Below, one piece after another: positions 1 through 7,758 of a stretch of DNA of 46,772 nt (position 1 is the stretch's first letter; each line of letters begins with the position of its first letter). Both the position numbers and the translations under genes were made by a program. Under the pieces are notes generated by a model, which saw nothing but the letters and a program-made list of their open reading frames with translations, was not told where the DNA came from and searched no databases. Source of the stretch: QHXQ01 sp038322995 (lineage in GTDB: Bacteria; Acidobacteriota; Blastocatellia; Pyrinomonadales; Pyrinomonadaceae). The stretch spans positions 1 to 46,772 of the forward strand of contig JBBQGM010000037.1 in NCBI GenBank assembly GCA_038322995.1, written 5' to 3'.

Positions 1-1
1 G

Positions 2-307
2 CATTCGTATCTCATCACGATGTTCGCCGCCACCGGCGTCATCTGGGCGGCCGTCTATATGCTCTGGATGTTGCAGCGCGTCTTGTTCGGGCGCGTGACG
101 AACGAGAAGAACGCACATTTGACCGATCTGAGTTGGCGCGAACTCGGACTGCTCGCGCCGTTGCTATTCTTGATGCTCTACATGGGCGCTTACCCGCGCC
201 CGTTCCTGAGTCGTTCGCAGGCAAGCGTCAACGAAGTGCGCACGCGCGTCGTCGCGCCGCAAAGTCGCGGTACGGTGGCGGAGAATGTGCCGGCGGTGAC
301 ACGCTAA
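2..307 (+). CDS. nuoM: NADH-quinone oxidoreductase subunit M, C-terminal part (partial)
   Basis: The open frame enters from the left edge in frame 2 and ends with TAA at 305-307, giving about 101 residues. The visible part has two hydrophobic segments (around YMLWMLQRVLFG and LGLLAPLLFLMLYMG). These and the motif MLQRVLFG match the last helices of the NuoM/NuoL-type proton-pumping subunits of respiratory complex I. It lies upstream of nuoN on the same strand, the usual complex I gene order, which supports M rather than L. The C-terminal tail after the last helix is polar and about 35 residues long. The rest of the gene is outside the window. The family is clear; the choice of subunit M rests mainly on the neighbour. 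Confidence 0.85.
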   Translation, partial: HSYLITMFAATGVIWAAVYMLWMLQRVLFGRVTNEKNAHLTDLSWRELGLLAPLLFLMLYMGAYPRPFLSRSQASVNEVRTRVVAPQSRGTVAENVPAVTR

Positions 308-343
308 TTGTTATTGGCTTATTGGTTGGTTGCCTTCTCACTT

Positions 344-898
344 ATGAAGCTGTTGCGCCTGTTAATACGCTCGTTGGGCTGTGGGTTCCTGCTGTTATCA
401 GTAGCGTTCGCGGCTATAGCGCAAACCGCAACCGAGGCAACGACGGCAATCAACCTAAAGTTGAAGGGCGTGGACGGGAAGCTTTATGACGTGGCGCAAA
501 TGGACGGCGAGATCGTGCTGGTCTCATTCGGCGCAACATGGTGTAAGCCGTGTGAGTGGGAATTGGCTGCGCTCGAAGAATTGAAGGAAGAATATGCTAA
601 GCGGCCCGTCAAGTTTCTGTGGGTCAGCGTGGACACGAAAGAACAAGCGTCGGACGATTGGCTGCGCCAGTACGCGAAGTTGCATCGCCTGACGATGCCC
701 GTCCTGCGCGATGCCGACTTCGCGGCCTTCGGCCAGTTCAGTCAACGCCTGCGCTTGCCGATGGTCGTCTTCTTCGATAAAGCCGGCGCGTTCGCCGCGC
801 CGAAGCATACGGGCATGGCATCTGATCCGATTGAGTATAAGAAAATGATCCGCGGCCGGCTCGACGCGCTCTTAAACGCACACGCGCATGTAAACTGA
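344..898 (+). CDS. TlpA/ResA-like thioredoxin-fold protein inside the nuo operon
   Basis: A 184-residue exported redoxin. The frame is open upstream to a TTG at 308, but the ATG at 344 gives a normal signal sequence (MKLLRLLIRSLGCGF then a hydrophobic run ending near AIAQ), so I prefer it. The mature domain carries the thioredoxin active site WCKPC in the context GATWCKPCEWELAALEEL, followed by the beta strand KFLWVSVD and the cis-Pro segment RLPMVVFFD. This is the TlpA/ResA/AhpC-TSA superfamily, whose members reduce periplasmic disulfides, including apocytochrome c haem-site cysteines. The gene starts 36 nt after nuoM, and its TGA overlaps the nuoN ATG by one base (TGATG, 896-900), so it is very likely translated as part of the nuo operon. 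A thioredoxin between nuoM and nuoN is not part of the standard order. The exact client is unknown. Confidence 0.85.
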   Translation: MKLLRLLIRSLGCGFLLLSVAFAAIAQTATEATTAINLKLKGVDGKLYDVAQMDGEIVLVSFGATWCKPCEWELAALEELKEEYAKRPVKFLWVSVDTKEQASDDWLRQYAKLHRLTMPVLRDADFAAFGQFSQRLRLPMVVFFDKAGAFAAPKHTGMASDPIEYKKMIRGRLDALLNAHAHVN

Positions 899-2508
899 TG
901 AACTATTTTCTGGCCCTGCAAACACTATCAGCCCCGAACCCGGATGTGAGCCTGATGTTGCTCCTGCCGGAGATAATCGTCTCCGTCGCGGGCGTGCTCG
1001 TGATGCTGGTGGATGCATTCACGCGCCGGACTGATCGGCGCTGGCTAACCGGTGGACTGTCGCTCGCAGGTATCATCGCCGCCGCAGTCGCATGCGTGTG
1101 GTTGTGGCGCATGCCGCCGGGTTTGCGCTCCGCTTACAACGGGATGATCGTGCTCGACTGGATGCGACTCTCGTTCACGTTTGTTTTTCTGGTGGTCGCC
1201 GCGTTGACGGTGTTGCTCTCGATGATCTGGGTCGAATGGGAGCGCCTGCCGGCGGGCGAGTTTCACGCGCTGCTGCTCTTCGCCACGGTCGGCATGATGC
1301 TGATGGCGGCGGGCGGCGATCTGGTGATTATTTTTCTTGGCTTGGAGCTACTCTCAATCGCCACCTACGTGATGGCCGGCTTCCGCCGCACCGACCTGCG
1401 CTCGAACGAATCCTCGATCAAGTATTTCATCCTCGGCTCGTTCTCATCCGCGTTCCTGCTCTACGGCATCGCGCTCGTCTATGGCGGCTCCGCGCTCGTG
1501 GATGGTGGCACGCTCGCCGCCGGCACGACCAATCTGCACGAACTGGCCCGGCGGATTGCCTTCGAGCGCGGCACGGCCTTCCCCGCGCTCCTCTATGCGG
1601 GCGCGGCCATGCTCCTCGTCGGCTTTGGCTTCAAGATCGCAACCGCGCCCTTTCATGTCTGGACGCCGGACGTGTATGAGGGCGCGCCCACGCCCGTCAC
1701 GGCTTTCATGGCGGCGGGGCCGAAGGCGGCCGGGTTTGCTGCCTTCATGCGCGTCTTTTTGTTCGGCTTCCCCTTCGTGGCCGCCGTGAGCGCATCGAAC
1801 GCCGCGCCGGTTCATGAAGCGTGGGTCAACGCGCTCTACGTGCTGGCGATCCTGACGATGTCGGTCGGCAATCTCGCCGCGCTCGTGCAGACGAATGTGA
1901 AGCGCATGCTCGCTTATTCGTCTATCGCGCACGCGGGCTATGCGCTCGTGGGCTTCGTCGCCGCCGGTGCGACCAACGATGAGGCGCAGCAGCACGATGC
2001 CATCGCGGCCGTCATCTTTTACCTGCTGGCGTACGCCGTGATGAACCTCGGCACGTTCGCTGTCGTCACGCTCATTGCCCGCGCGGGCGACCGGCGCACC
2101 GAGATCGAGGACTATAACGGCATCGGCTTCCGCGCGCCCGCGCTCGCCGCCGCGCTCACGCTGTTCATGCTTAGTCTGTTGGGCGTGCCGTTGACCGCAG
2201 GCTTCATGGGCAAAGTGATGGTTTTTCGCGCGGCGTTGAATCTGTCGGGCACGAATGCGAAGTTCACGGCCCTCGCCGTCATCGGCGTGCTCAACACGGC
2301 CATCTCTACCTATTACTATCTGCGCCTCGTCGTGGTGATGTACTTCCGCGAGCGCACGACCGAGTGGACGCCGCCGCGCGTGCCCGCGAGCATCGCCATC
2401 GCACTCGTGCTGACCATCGCCGCCGTCCTCTATCTCGGCCTCTTTCCGGGTCAACTGCTAGACGCCCTGCGCAACTCGCCATCCGCCATTAGCCAGATGC
2501 GACCTTAG
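898..2508 (+). CDS. nuoN: NADH-quinone oxidoreductase subunit N
   Basis: A 536-residue polytopic membrane protein, the antiporter-like subunit N of complex I, which helps couple quinone reduction to proton pumping. Many hydrophobic helices run through the whole length. Recognisable family segments are the early helices with a conserved Glu (IWVEWERLP), the block LELLSIATYVMAGFRR followed by ESSIKYFILGSFSSAFLLYG, the Lys-containing broken helix region with APFHVWTPDVYEGAPTPVTAFMA, the block VKRMLAYSSIAHAGYALVG, and the late segment LSLLGVPLTAGFMGK. Length is slightly above typical NuoN (about 480-500). The start is the ATG overlapping the preceding TGA, so translation is probably coupled to the thioredoxin gene. 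It is the last gene of the nuo operon visible here; a long hairpin overlaps its stop codon. Confidence 0.95.
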   Translation: MNYFLALQTLSAPNPDVSLMLLLPEIIVSVAGVLVMLVDAFTRRTDRRWLTGGLSLAGIIAAAVACVWLWRMPPGLRSAYNGMIVLDWMRLSFTFVFLVVAALTVLLSMIWVEWERLPAGEFHALLLFATVGMMLMAAGGDLVIIFLGLELLSIATYVMAGFRRTDLRSNESSIKYFILGSFSSAFLLYGIALVYGGSALVDGGTLAAGTTNLHELARRIAFERGTAFPALLYAGAAMLLVGFGFKIATAPFHVWTPDVYEGAPTPVTAFMAAGPKAAGFAAFMRVFLFGFPFVAAVSASNAAPVHEAWVNALYVLAILTMSVGNLAALVQTNVKRMLAYSSIAHAGYALVGFVAAGATNDEAQQHDAIAAVIFYLLAYAVMNLGTFAVVTLIARAGDRRTEIEDYNGIGFRAPALAAALTLFMLSLLGVPLTAGFMGKVMVFRAALNLSGTNAKFTALAVIGVLNTAISTYYYLRLVVVMYFRERTTEWTPPRVPASIAIALVLTIAAVLYLGLFPGQLLDALRNSPSAISQMRP

Positions 2509-2556
2509 CCCGCGGCGGCCGGATGACAGGCGACGGGCTAAGGCTCTATCCTGTCA
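2503..2556 (+). promoter_or_regulatory. Two interleaved inverted repeats at the nuoN stop / next gene start
   Basis: Stem A pairs 2503-2512 (CCTTAGCCCG) with 2534-2543 (CGGGCTAAGG), a perfect 10-bp match spanning the nuoN stop codon. Stem B pairs 2524-2530 (TGACAGG) with 2550-2556 (CCTGTCA), ending two bases before the ATG at 2558. One arm of B lies in the loop of A, so the two either exclude each other or form an H-type pseudoknot. There is no T-run after stem A, so it is not a classical terminator. The pairing is directly visible; a regulatory role is inference. Confidence 0.4.
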
Positions 2557-2557
2557 G

Positions 2558-3118
2558 ATGGCAACGGGTACGGCTATGAGTGTTAAGCAAACTGGCAGCG
2601 CGCTGGCGCAGCAGATCGCGCCGGCGGTCACATCGGACGCGCTCGCGGCGGAGATCAAGCAGACGCTCGGCGCGGCGTGGTTGCCGCAAATTTACCGCGA
2701 GCGTGTTCGGCCCTTGCGCACGCGCTCATCCCAATTGCCGGTGGCAGACGGCAAGGCGGAAGTGGCCGTACAGCACACGCTGCTCGGCGTTGAATTGAAG
2801 ATTGGCCGTAAGCGTTTGTCCTGTCCTGATCTGGCGACAGCGCGCTATCTGGCCGTCTTCGCGCGGGTCGGCTGTCCGGCCGTGGCCGTGCCCTACGACA
2901 TCACGCGCACGTCGCCGCTTGCCGATGAGCTTGAATCCGCATGGCAACGCATGTTATTGCTCATAGAGTACAATGCCGCCGCGCGGAGCGGTGCATACCG
3001 GGCGCGGGTGCGGCGCTTGCTAACCACAGCAGCGCAGAGCGAAATCGCAGCGGCAGGTGCGGGCACAGCGGTGCCGCAATTCAATCAGAACACGAAACAA
3101 CGGCCGCCGCGGCCGTGA
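2558..3118 (+). CDS. Conserved-looking protein of unknown function
   Basis: A 186-residue soluble protein that I do not recognise. There is no signal peptide, membrane helix or cofactor motif. The N-terminal half is basic (YRERVRPLRTRSSQL). The middle has alternating hydrophobic residues typical of beta strands (KAEVAVQHTLLGVELKIG), followed by the helical block DLATARYLAVFARVGCPAVAVPYD and a long Arg/Ala-rich helix. The C-terminal 25 residues are low complexity. Two starts are possible: the ATG at 2558, just after a stem-forming sequence, or the ATG at 2576 (MSVKQTG). Neither has a convincing ribosome binding site. It lies 49 nt after nuoN on the same strand and could be a read-through gene of the nuo operon. 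Coding status is supported by length and the absence of a better frame. Confidence 0.6.
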   Translation: MATGTAMSVKQTGSALAQQIAPAVTSDALAAEIKQTLGAAWLPQIYRERVRPLRTRSSQLPVADGKAEVAVQHTLLGVELKIGRKRLSCPDLATARYLAVFARVGCPAVAVPYDITRTSPLADELESAWQRMLLLIEYNAAARSGAYRARVRRLLTTAAQSEIAAAGAGTAVPQFNQNTKQRPPRP

Positions 3119-3150
3119 ACGACAGCCGGTGCTAGTAAATAAAGAGGACG

Positions 3151-4080
3151 ATGCAGGAACTCGAATTCAAAGCGATCACGCCGATTGATCAACCGGAACC
3201 GCTCCCCTTCCCGTTCAACCAGCGCACCTATTGTCGCTACGAGCCGATTGAAAAACGGATCGACGCGGCGCGCGTGCTGATCGTGGACGACCTACTGCGC
3301 GACCACGCTGATCTCTCCGACGTGGCCCTCGCCGAATGGGGCCGCCGCACCGACACTTACTTGCAACGCGAGCGCAAGATCGCGGGTATGGCCGTGGGCA
3401 ATATCCGCAACAACATCGCGCGCCTTGTTCGCCGACCTGAGACACACATCGCGCATTTATCTGAAGTAGCAATAGCGGCTGCCGACTTTCGCCCGGACGT
3501 GATTGTGCTCAGCGGCACGCTCACCGATTTCGATCTTTATAGCCCCGCCCTGCTCGCCAAGTTCGGCGACTTCGTGCGCACGACGCGCACGCCGGTGCTG
3601 GGCATCTGCGGCGGGCATCAGTTGATCGGTTTGAGTTTCGGGGCGCACGTGCAGACGCTCGACAAACAAGAGCAGCACGAGAACCGCACGCGCCGTTCAT
3701 TTGAGTATCAATATCGCTTCATCCGCATCACCGACCCGGACGACCCCATCTTTCGCGGCATCAAAGACCCAGACACCGGTCGCTGGCAAGATTACACGAC
3801 CGAGGCGCGCATCCTCCGCGTCTGGCAAAACCACGGATTGCAACTCGACCGCGTGCCCGCCGAATTCGAGCTACTCGCGACCGCTTACTTCTGCCGCAAC
3901 CAGATGATGGTCAAACGCACCGGCGGCCAACTTATCTACACCGTCCAGTTCCATCTGGAAAAATCGTTCGAGGACTACGACCGCACGCGCGCGACGCGCT
4001 GGGCCCATCCGAACGAATCGCGCGACGGGCGCATCATCTTCGAGAACTTCCTGCGCCTGGCGTTACAACACGAGCACTGA
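3151..4080 (+). CDS. Class-I glutamine amidotransferase domain protein
   Basis: A 309-residue protein with a class-I (triad) glutamine amidotransferase fold. Visible motifs are the nucleophile elbow GICGGHQ (Cys about residue 153) and, near the C-terminus, VQFHLEKS, which supplies the catalytic His and Glu (about residues 268 and 270; the usual form is QFHPE). Such domains release ammonia from glutamine, or hydrolyse gamma-glutamyl compounds. The first 115 residues are not part of a canonical GATase and have no recognised domain; they hold a Rossmann-like strand (RVLIVDDLLRD) and a basic helical stretch. There is no partner synthetase domain in the protein. It converges on the reverse-strand set that includes a carboxylate-amine ligase and an ATP-grasp protein, both ammonia- or amine-using classes. 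The start ATG has a purine-rich AGAGGA immediately upstream. Substrate unknown. Confidence 0.8.
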   Translation: MQELEFKAITPIDQPEPLPFPFNQRTYCRYEPIEKRIDAARVLIVDDLLRDHADLSDVALAEWGRRTDTYLQRERKIAGMAVGNIRNNIARLVRRPETHIAHLSEVAIAAADFRPDVIVLSGTLTDFDLYSPALLAKFGDFVRTTRTPVLGICGGHQLIGLSFGAHVQTLDKQEQHENRTRRSFEYQYRFIRITDPDDPIFRGIKDPDTGRWQDYTTEARILRVWQNHGLQLDRVPAEFELLATAYFCRNQMMVKRTGGQLIYTVQFHLEKSFEDYDRTRATRWAHPNESRDGRIIFENFLRLALQHEH

Positions 4081-4104
4081 GCCAGCGCGCCACGAAAAGC
4101 ACGC

Positions 4105-4142
4105 AAGCCCCGCTGGATCACGTCTGATCCAACGGGGCTTTT
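4105..4142. terminator. Bidirectional rho-independent terminator
   Basis: The arms AAGCCCCG-TGGATCA and TGATCCA-CGGGGCTT form a long GC-rich hairpin with a 4-nt loop, flanked by A/T runs on both sides. It lies between the convergent ends of the amidotransferase gene and the carboxylate-amine ligase gene and can serve both. Confidence 0.85.
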
Positions 4143-4177
4143 AATTTCTTCAACCTGCCAGAACTCGCGGCGACAAA

Positions 4178-5281
4178 CTAGGACGGCACGTGTTCCAACG
4201 TTAATTCCATCAGGCGATCAACTACGGACTTGAGGTCATTTGTTTTTTCAAACACACGCAATTGCTCGTCGGCCGACGTGCCGCGCGCTAGGATGGTGTG
4301 AATATGCTCGACCTCCTTGCGCGAATCGAGATCGTCCAGCACATCGTCCACAAATTCCAGCAGTTCGAGAATCAAATCGCGCGTGGGCACTTCTTTTTGC
4401 TTGCCAAAGTCGATCATATTACCGTCCAGCCCATAACGCACCGCGCGCCACTTGTTCTCCTGAATCAACATGCGCCGGTAGAGCCGGAAGCCGAGGTTCT
4501 TCTCAATTAGCCGGTCGAGTTTGGCCACGATAGCTTGAAACAGGGCCGCGAGCGCGATGGTATCGTCCACCCGCGTCGGGATGTCGCAGACCCGGAACTC
4601 AAGAGTGGGGAAGAACGGATGCGGGCGGATGTCCCACCAGATTTTCTTAGGGTTGCTAATACTGTTGGTTTTAAGCAACAACTCGATGTAGCGTTCAAAT
4701 GAACTGTACGAATCAAAATGATCGGGGATGTCCGTGCGCGGAAATTTCTTGAACACTTCCGAGCGATAAGATTTCAGCCCCGTGTTGATGCCGAGCCAGA
4801 ACGGCGAAGAGGTTGAGAGCGCCAGCACGTGCGGCAGGAAATAACGCGCCGCGTTCATGATGTTGATCTGCCGGTCGCGGTCGGGAATGCCGACATGGAC
4901 GTGTAACCCGAAGATCAAGAGTGAGCGCGCGACCATCTGCAACTCTTCGATGAGCAACGCGTAATGCGGATCGTCGTAAATCAGTTGTTCTTTCCACAGT
5001 GAGATCGGATGCGTCGAAGCCGCGACAATCGCCAGGTCTTTCTTGCGCGCAAGCGACGAGATGATCGCGCGCAGGTTTGTGATGTCGGTACGCGCCTCCG
5101 CGATGTTATGGCAAATGCCTGTCCCGACCTCGATCATCGACTGGATCATTTCAGGCTTCACCTGCTCGCCGAGCAGCATGCGCCCCTCGTCCAGTATCTC
5201 AGAGACGTGCGACTTCAATTCGCGCGTCTGTGGATCGACGATCTGGAATTCCTCTTCGATACCGAGCGTATATTGCTCCAT
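4178..5281 (-). CDS. Carboxylate-amine ligase, YbdK/GCS2 family
   Basis: A 367-residue protein of the glutamate-cysteine ligase type-2 (GCS2, YbdK, COG2170) family, which forms amide bonds between a carboxylate and an amine using ATP. The diagnostic N-terminal motif GIEEEFQIVD binds nucleotide-metal. Further family blocks are the MIEVGTGICHNIAEA segment, LLIFGLHVHVGIPDRD, SPFWLGINTGLKSYRSEVF and LEFRVCDIPTRVDD. Length is full for the family. The start ATG has a strong Shine-Dalgarno sequence (GGAGGAAGC). The gene is last in a reverse-strand set of four. YbdK itself has only weak glutamate-cysteine ligase activity, so glutathione synthesis should not be assumed. The neighbouring ATP-grasp protein and facing glutaminase-like gene suggest a small-molecule or peptide ligation pathway. 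Confidence 0.88.
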   Translation of the reverse strand: MEQYTLGIEEEFQIVDPQTRELKSHVSEILDEGRMLLGEQVKPEMIQSMIEVGTGICHNIAEARTDITNLRAIISSLARKKDLAIVAASTHPISLWKEQLIYDDPHYALLIEELQMVARSLLIFGLHVHVGIPDRDRQINIMNAARYFLPHVLALSTSSPFWLGINTGLKSYRSEVFKKFPRTDIPDHFDSYSSFERYIELLLKTNSISNPKKIWWDIRPHPFFPTLEFRVCDIPTRVDDTIALAALFQAIVAKLDRLIEKNLGFRLYRRMLIQENKWRAVRYGLDGNMIDFGKQKEVPTRDLILELLEFVDDVLDDLDSRKEVEHIHTILARGTSADEQLRVFEKTNDLKSVVDRLMELTLEHVPS

Positions 5282-5308
5282 GCTTCCTCCCGCGCTCCTA
5301 CCAATAAT

Positions 5309-5848
5309 TTATGCGGTATCCCGCAGGGCCGTTTTGATCGCGCGCCAGTCGGGGGCGAGTTTGCCGATAAACTCGTGGCGCACGTGGCGCAGCAGACTGG
5401 CGGGCGAATAAACCGGGCAGTACAGATCGAAATGCACCTGCCAGGCGCGCGGCTGATCGGGCTTGTCCACGTAGAGAAAATGGAGCACGCCCGTGCTGCG
5501 CCCGCGTTCATAAAAACCGCCGGTTGTATTGCCGTGCTTAGCGAAGCGGTGCGTGAAGTCCGACCGGCGCTTGAGCGTTGCGACAACCACGGGCCAGGCG
5601 TCGAAACTCATCCCGACACCGCCTTCACCGTACACGTTCGTCACCTTGCTGACCACGTGCCACAACCCCTGTTGCTGCATCCGGCGCAGCAAGAGCAACA
5701 ACGCTTGCTGCTTGTCCACTGCAAGATTATCAAACGCCGCCTCATCCGTCGGCGCACCCCACAGGCCGGCGAGCCGATTGACGAGCGCGGCCCGCACATC
5801 CGTTGTCAGTTCGCACCACTGCTGTTGCGCTATCGCGTCCATGGCCAT
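5309..5848 (-). CDS. Unknown protein coupled to the PilZ gene
   Basis: About 179 residues, no family recognised. No signal peptide or membrane helix. The first half is helical (VRAALVNRLAGLWG, KQQALLLLLRRMQQQGLWHVV). The second half looks alpha/beta, with aromatic- and His-rich strands (HGNTTGGFYERG, VLHFLYVDKP, AWQVHFDLYCPVYSP). I place the start at the ATG at 5848-5846, which overlaps the PilZ TGA (TGATG); a GTG three bases upstream is also possible. Overlap with the PilZ gene and 27-nt spacing to the carboxylate-amine ligase gene put it in the same operon. Nothing in the sequence identifies a catalytic motif. Confidence 0.7.
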   Translation of the reverse strand: MAMDAIAQQQWCELTTDVRAALVNRLAGLWGAPTDEAAFDNLAVDKQQALLLLLRRMQQQGLWHVVSKVTNVYGEGGVGMSFDAWPVVVATLKRRSDFTHRFAKHGNTTGGFYERGRSTGVLHFLYVDKPDQPRAWQVHFDLYCPVYSPASLLRHVRHEFIGKLAPDWRAIKTALRDTA

Positions 5849-6186
5849 CACCCGTCGGAACGGGCGCGCGCGCGTTCCATCAGTGTCCGGTCTTGCTCGC
5901 TCAGCCCGTGGAAGCGTACACCTACGCCGCGCCCCGGATTGCTGTACACCACTTCGCCATTCACAACCACGTCACCTTCCGGGAACGGCAGCCGCAGCGT
6001 AAGCAAGCCACCTTCGGGCAACTCGGTCTGCGTGTTCATGTACAAGCCGCCCGCACCGATGTCTTGCGTGCTGGCCACGCCGGTCATGTCCGTACCGTCG
6101 AAGTAGACATCCACGATTAGCCGCGAGCGGTCGTGCTGTCGCCGCTCTGACAACGCTGATTTATTTGCTTCCGACTCATTGCTCAT
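5848..6186 (-). CDS. PilZ-domain protein
   Basis: A 112-residue single-domain PilZ protein. The c-di-GMP-binding signature is visible: the N-terminal RxxxR-type motif (ERRQHDRSRL) followed about 25 residues later by the DxSxxG-like motif DIGAGGLYM, in which Ser is replaced by Ala or Gly. Beta strands follow (LLTLRLPFPEGDVVVNGEVVYSN, GVGVRFHGLS), as in other PilZ barrels. The start has a GGAG eight bases upstream. The gene follows the ATP-grasp gene by 24 nt and overlaps the downstream unknown gene by one base, so it sits in the middle of the operon. This suggests that c-di-GMP may control this set post-translationally. The altered Ser position makes ligand binding likely but unproven. Confidence 0.85.
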   Translation of the reverse strand: MSNESEANKSALSERRQHDRSRLIVDVYFDGTDMTGVASTQDIGAGGLYMNTQTELPEGGLLTLRLPFPEGDVVVNGEVVYSNPGRGVGVRFHGLSEQDRTLMERARARSDG

Positions 6187-6210
6187 GAGGCAAACTCCAA
6201 TTGATCGCAG

Positions 6211-7566
6211 CTAACTCTTTGCGTTGATGATGAAGGTCGGCACCATGCCGCCGCCGGCCGTGACGTTGGCCAATTCGTTGGACGACAGGCGCGTAAAGGA
6301 CGAGCCAACCTTGCCATAGAACAACATCGGATCGAGATCGACGAGTTGTTCGACGAACTCGAACGAGCCGTCCGCGTCGAGCATCGGGAATAACTCGCGC
6401 GCGGTCGGGACGCGCTCTTGCAGCAAATAATCGCCGTTGGCCAACGCGTGTTGGAGCGCCGTGTCCCACGCGCTGGCGTCCGTGTTCCAACCAATGTAGA
6501 TGCCGTGCCCGCCGTAATCATCGTTAGGCTTGAGTACAAGTTGGTCGCGTTTGCTGGCGGCGAACTCCAGCAGGTCAATCTGTTCACCGTAATGCGCTGT
6601 CCGCTCCGCACGCACCTTGCGCGTCCACGGGACATGCGCGCGGATCACGGCGCGCTCTTCATCGCTGAAGAGCTGCGCATGGCGCGTGTCCGTCAACACC
6701 GCGAACAGCGCCTTCTTGTGGATCATCTTCGAGCGGAAACTGTTGACCATGCAGATGGCGCGGGCGCGATAGGCGTCGAGCAACGCCGGTTGCGCCTGCA
6801 TGATCGGTAGATACTCGTTGACGAGCAGACGCTTATAGACGATGTCGATCTCGAAATCGCCCGCGCAGAGCCGCCCAGCCTTAAATTCCAATTCATCCGG
6901 CGCACAGATATGTGCCGGATAGCCTTCCCGCTCGAAATATTCGCGGAACAACTCGAACTCTTTCTGCGTCGGCAAGTCTTTCAGATCGACGATGGCGATG
7001 TGCGGCGCACGTTCCGGCTTGTGGCCGAGAAATTCCGTGTACGCACGCAGCAAGACTTCAAGCAGCAAATGGCGACCGAACTGCGGACGCACTTCGTAGC
7101 GGTCGGCGAAGCGGCGCATGACGGGGAGTTGCGAGAAGATTTCAAAGGCCACATCGGCGTAGGCGATGCCGGCCGGGCTTTCGCCGTTCAACTCGACGAA
7201 ACTATAAGCCTCGTCGGTCAAAAACGAGTCGAGGCGCGCCGTCGGCGAGACTTCGTTGTAGCCCGGATCGATGCTGACCAGCTCGCGCTCGATTGCGGTC
7301 AGCCCCAATTCGTCCACCAGGGTCGTATCCACGACCGCCGCGTCTTTAACTTTTTGAATCGCGCCCCAGACGGTTTCGCAGACGGCCCGTACGCGGGTGT
7401 AATCTTGTGCGGTGACGAAGTGCGGGCGCAGATAGGGTGATAAACGGCGACCGCCAAAGATCAGTTTGGCTTGCACCAACCCTGCGTCGAGCATAGCGCG
7501 AGAAGATTCGGCGAGTTCCTCATCCGCGAGTAACTCGTGATAATAAGCAACGGCGTCGTGCAGCAT
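6211..7566 (-). CDS. Circularly permuted ATP-grasp family protein
   Basis: A 451-residue cytosolic protein. The C-terminal third contains ATP-grasp-like elements: QLVLKPNDDYGGHGIYIGW (nucleotide-binding Lys and Gly-rich loop), then GDYLLQERVP, and a final metal/phosphate segment around SSFTRLSSNELANVTAGGG. Upstream are SFVELNGESPAGIAYADV and HIAIVDLKDLPTQKEF, which resemble the circularly permuted ATP-grasp and glutathionylspermidine-synthetase-like group, where the order of ATP-binding elements is shuffled. Such enzymes make amide or peptide bonds through acyl-phosphate intermediates. The start ATG is preceded by GAGGG at good spacing. It is the first gene of the reverse-strand operon with PilZ, unknown and YbdK-like genes. 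The family assignment is by motif only; the product is unknown. Confidence 0.75.
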   Translation of the reverse strand: MLHDAVAYYHELLADEELAESSRAMLDAGLVQAKLIFGGRRLSPYLRPHFVTAQDYTRVRAVCETVWGAIQKVKDAAVVDTTLVDELGLTAIERELVSIDPGYNEVSPTARLDSFLTDEAYSFVELNGESPAGIAYADVAFEIFSQLPVMRRFADRYEVRPQFGRHLLLEVLLRAYTEFLGHKPERAPHIAIVDLKDLPTQKEFELFREYFEREGYPAHICAPDELEFKAGRLCAGDFEIDIVYKRLLVNEYLPIMQAQPALLDAYRARAICMVNSFRSKMIHKKALFAVLTDTRHAQLFSDEERAVIRAHVPWTRKVRAERTAHYGEQIDLLEFAASKRDQLVLKPNDDYGGHGIYIGWNTDASAWDTALQHALANGDYLLQERVPTARELFPMLDADGSFEFVEQLVDLDPMLFYGKVGSSFTRLSSNELANVTAGGGMVPTFIINAKS

Positions 7567-7758
7567 GAGAGTTCAGCCCTCAGCCTAGTGCATGCAGGAA
7601 AGATTTAACTAAACGAGCGGTTTTGACGGGCGTTAGCTTAGCACAAATCAGCGCGGCGCGGGCAGGAATGATAAGGTGAATAGCTGCGGCCGGCAGCATT
7701 GAAGTTTAGCCGGAGCTGCATTTTTACGGATTAATATCCAGCAGGCCGGTGAGCGGAA

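Noticed and set aside
1444..2454. 336-residue reverse-strand open frame inside nuoN
   Set aside because: It is rich in Arg/His/Glu/Gly with no domain or hydrophobic core and lies fully antisense to a clear nuoN. A shadow caused by high GC at third positions.
4178..5281. Glutathione biosynthesis (gshA) call for the YbdK-like gene
   Set aside because: The family match is to the YbdK/COG2170 branch, which is not a dedicated glutamate-cysteine ligase, and no gshB-type neighbour is present.
5009..6106. 365-residue forward open frame over the YbdK, unknown and PilZ genes
   Set aside because: Spans three reverse-strand genes with overlapping start/stop signals and recognised motifs; the forward product has no motif.
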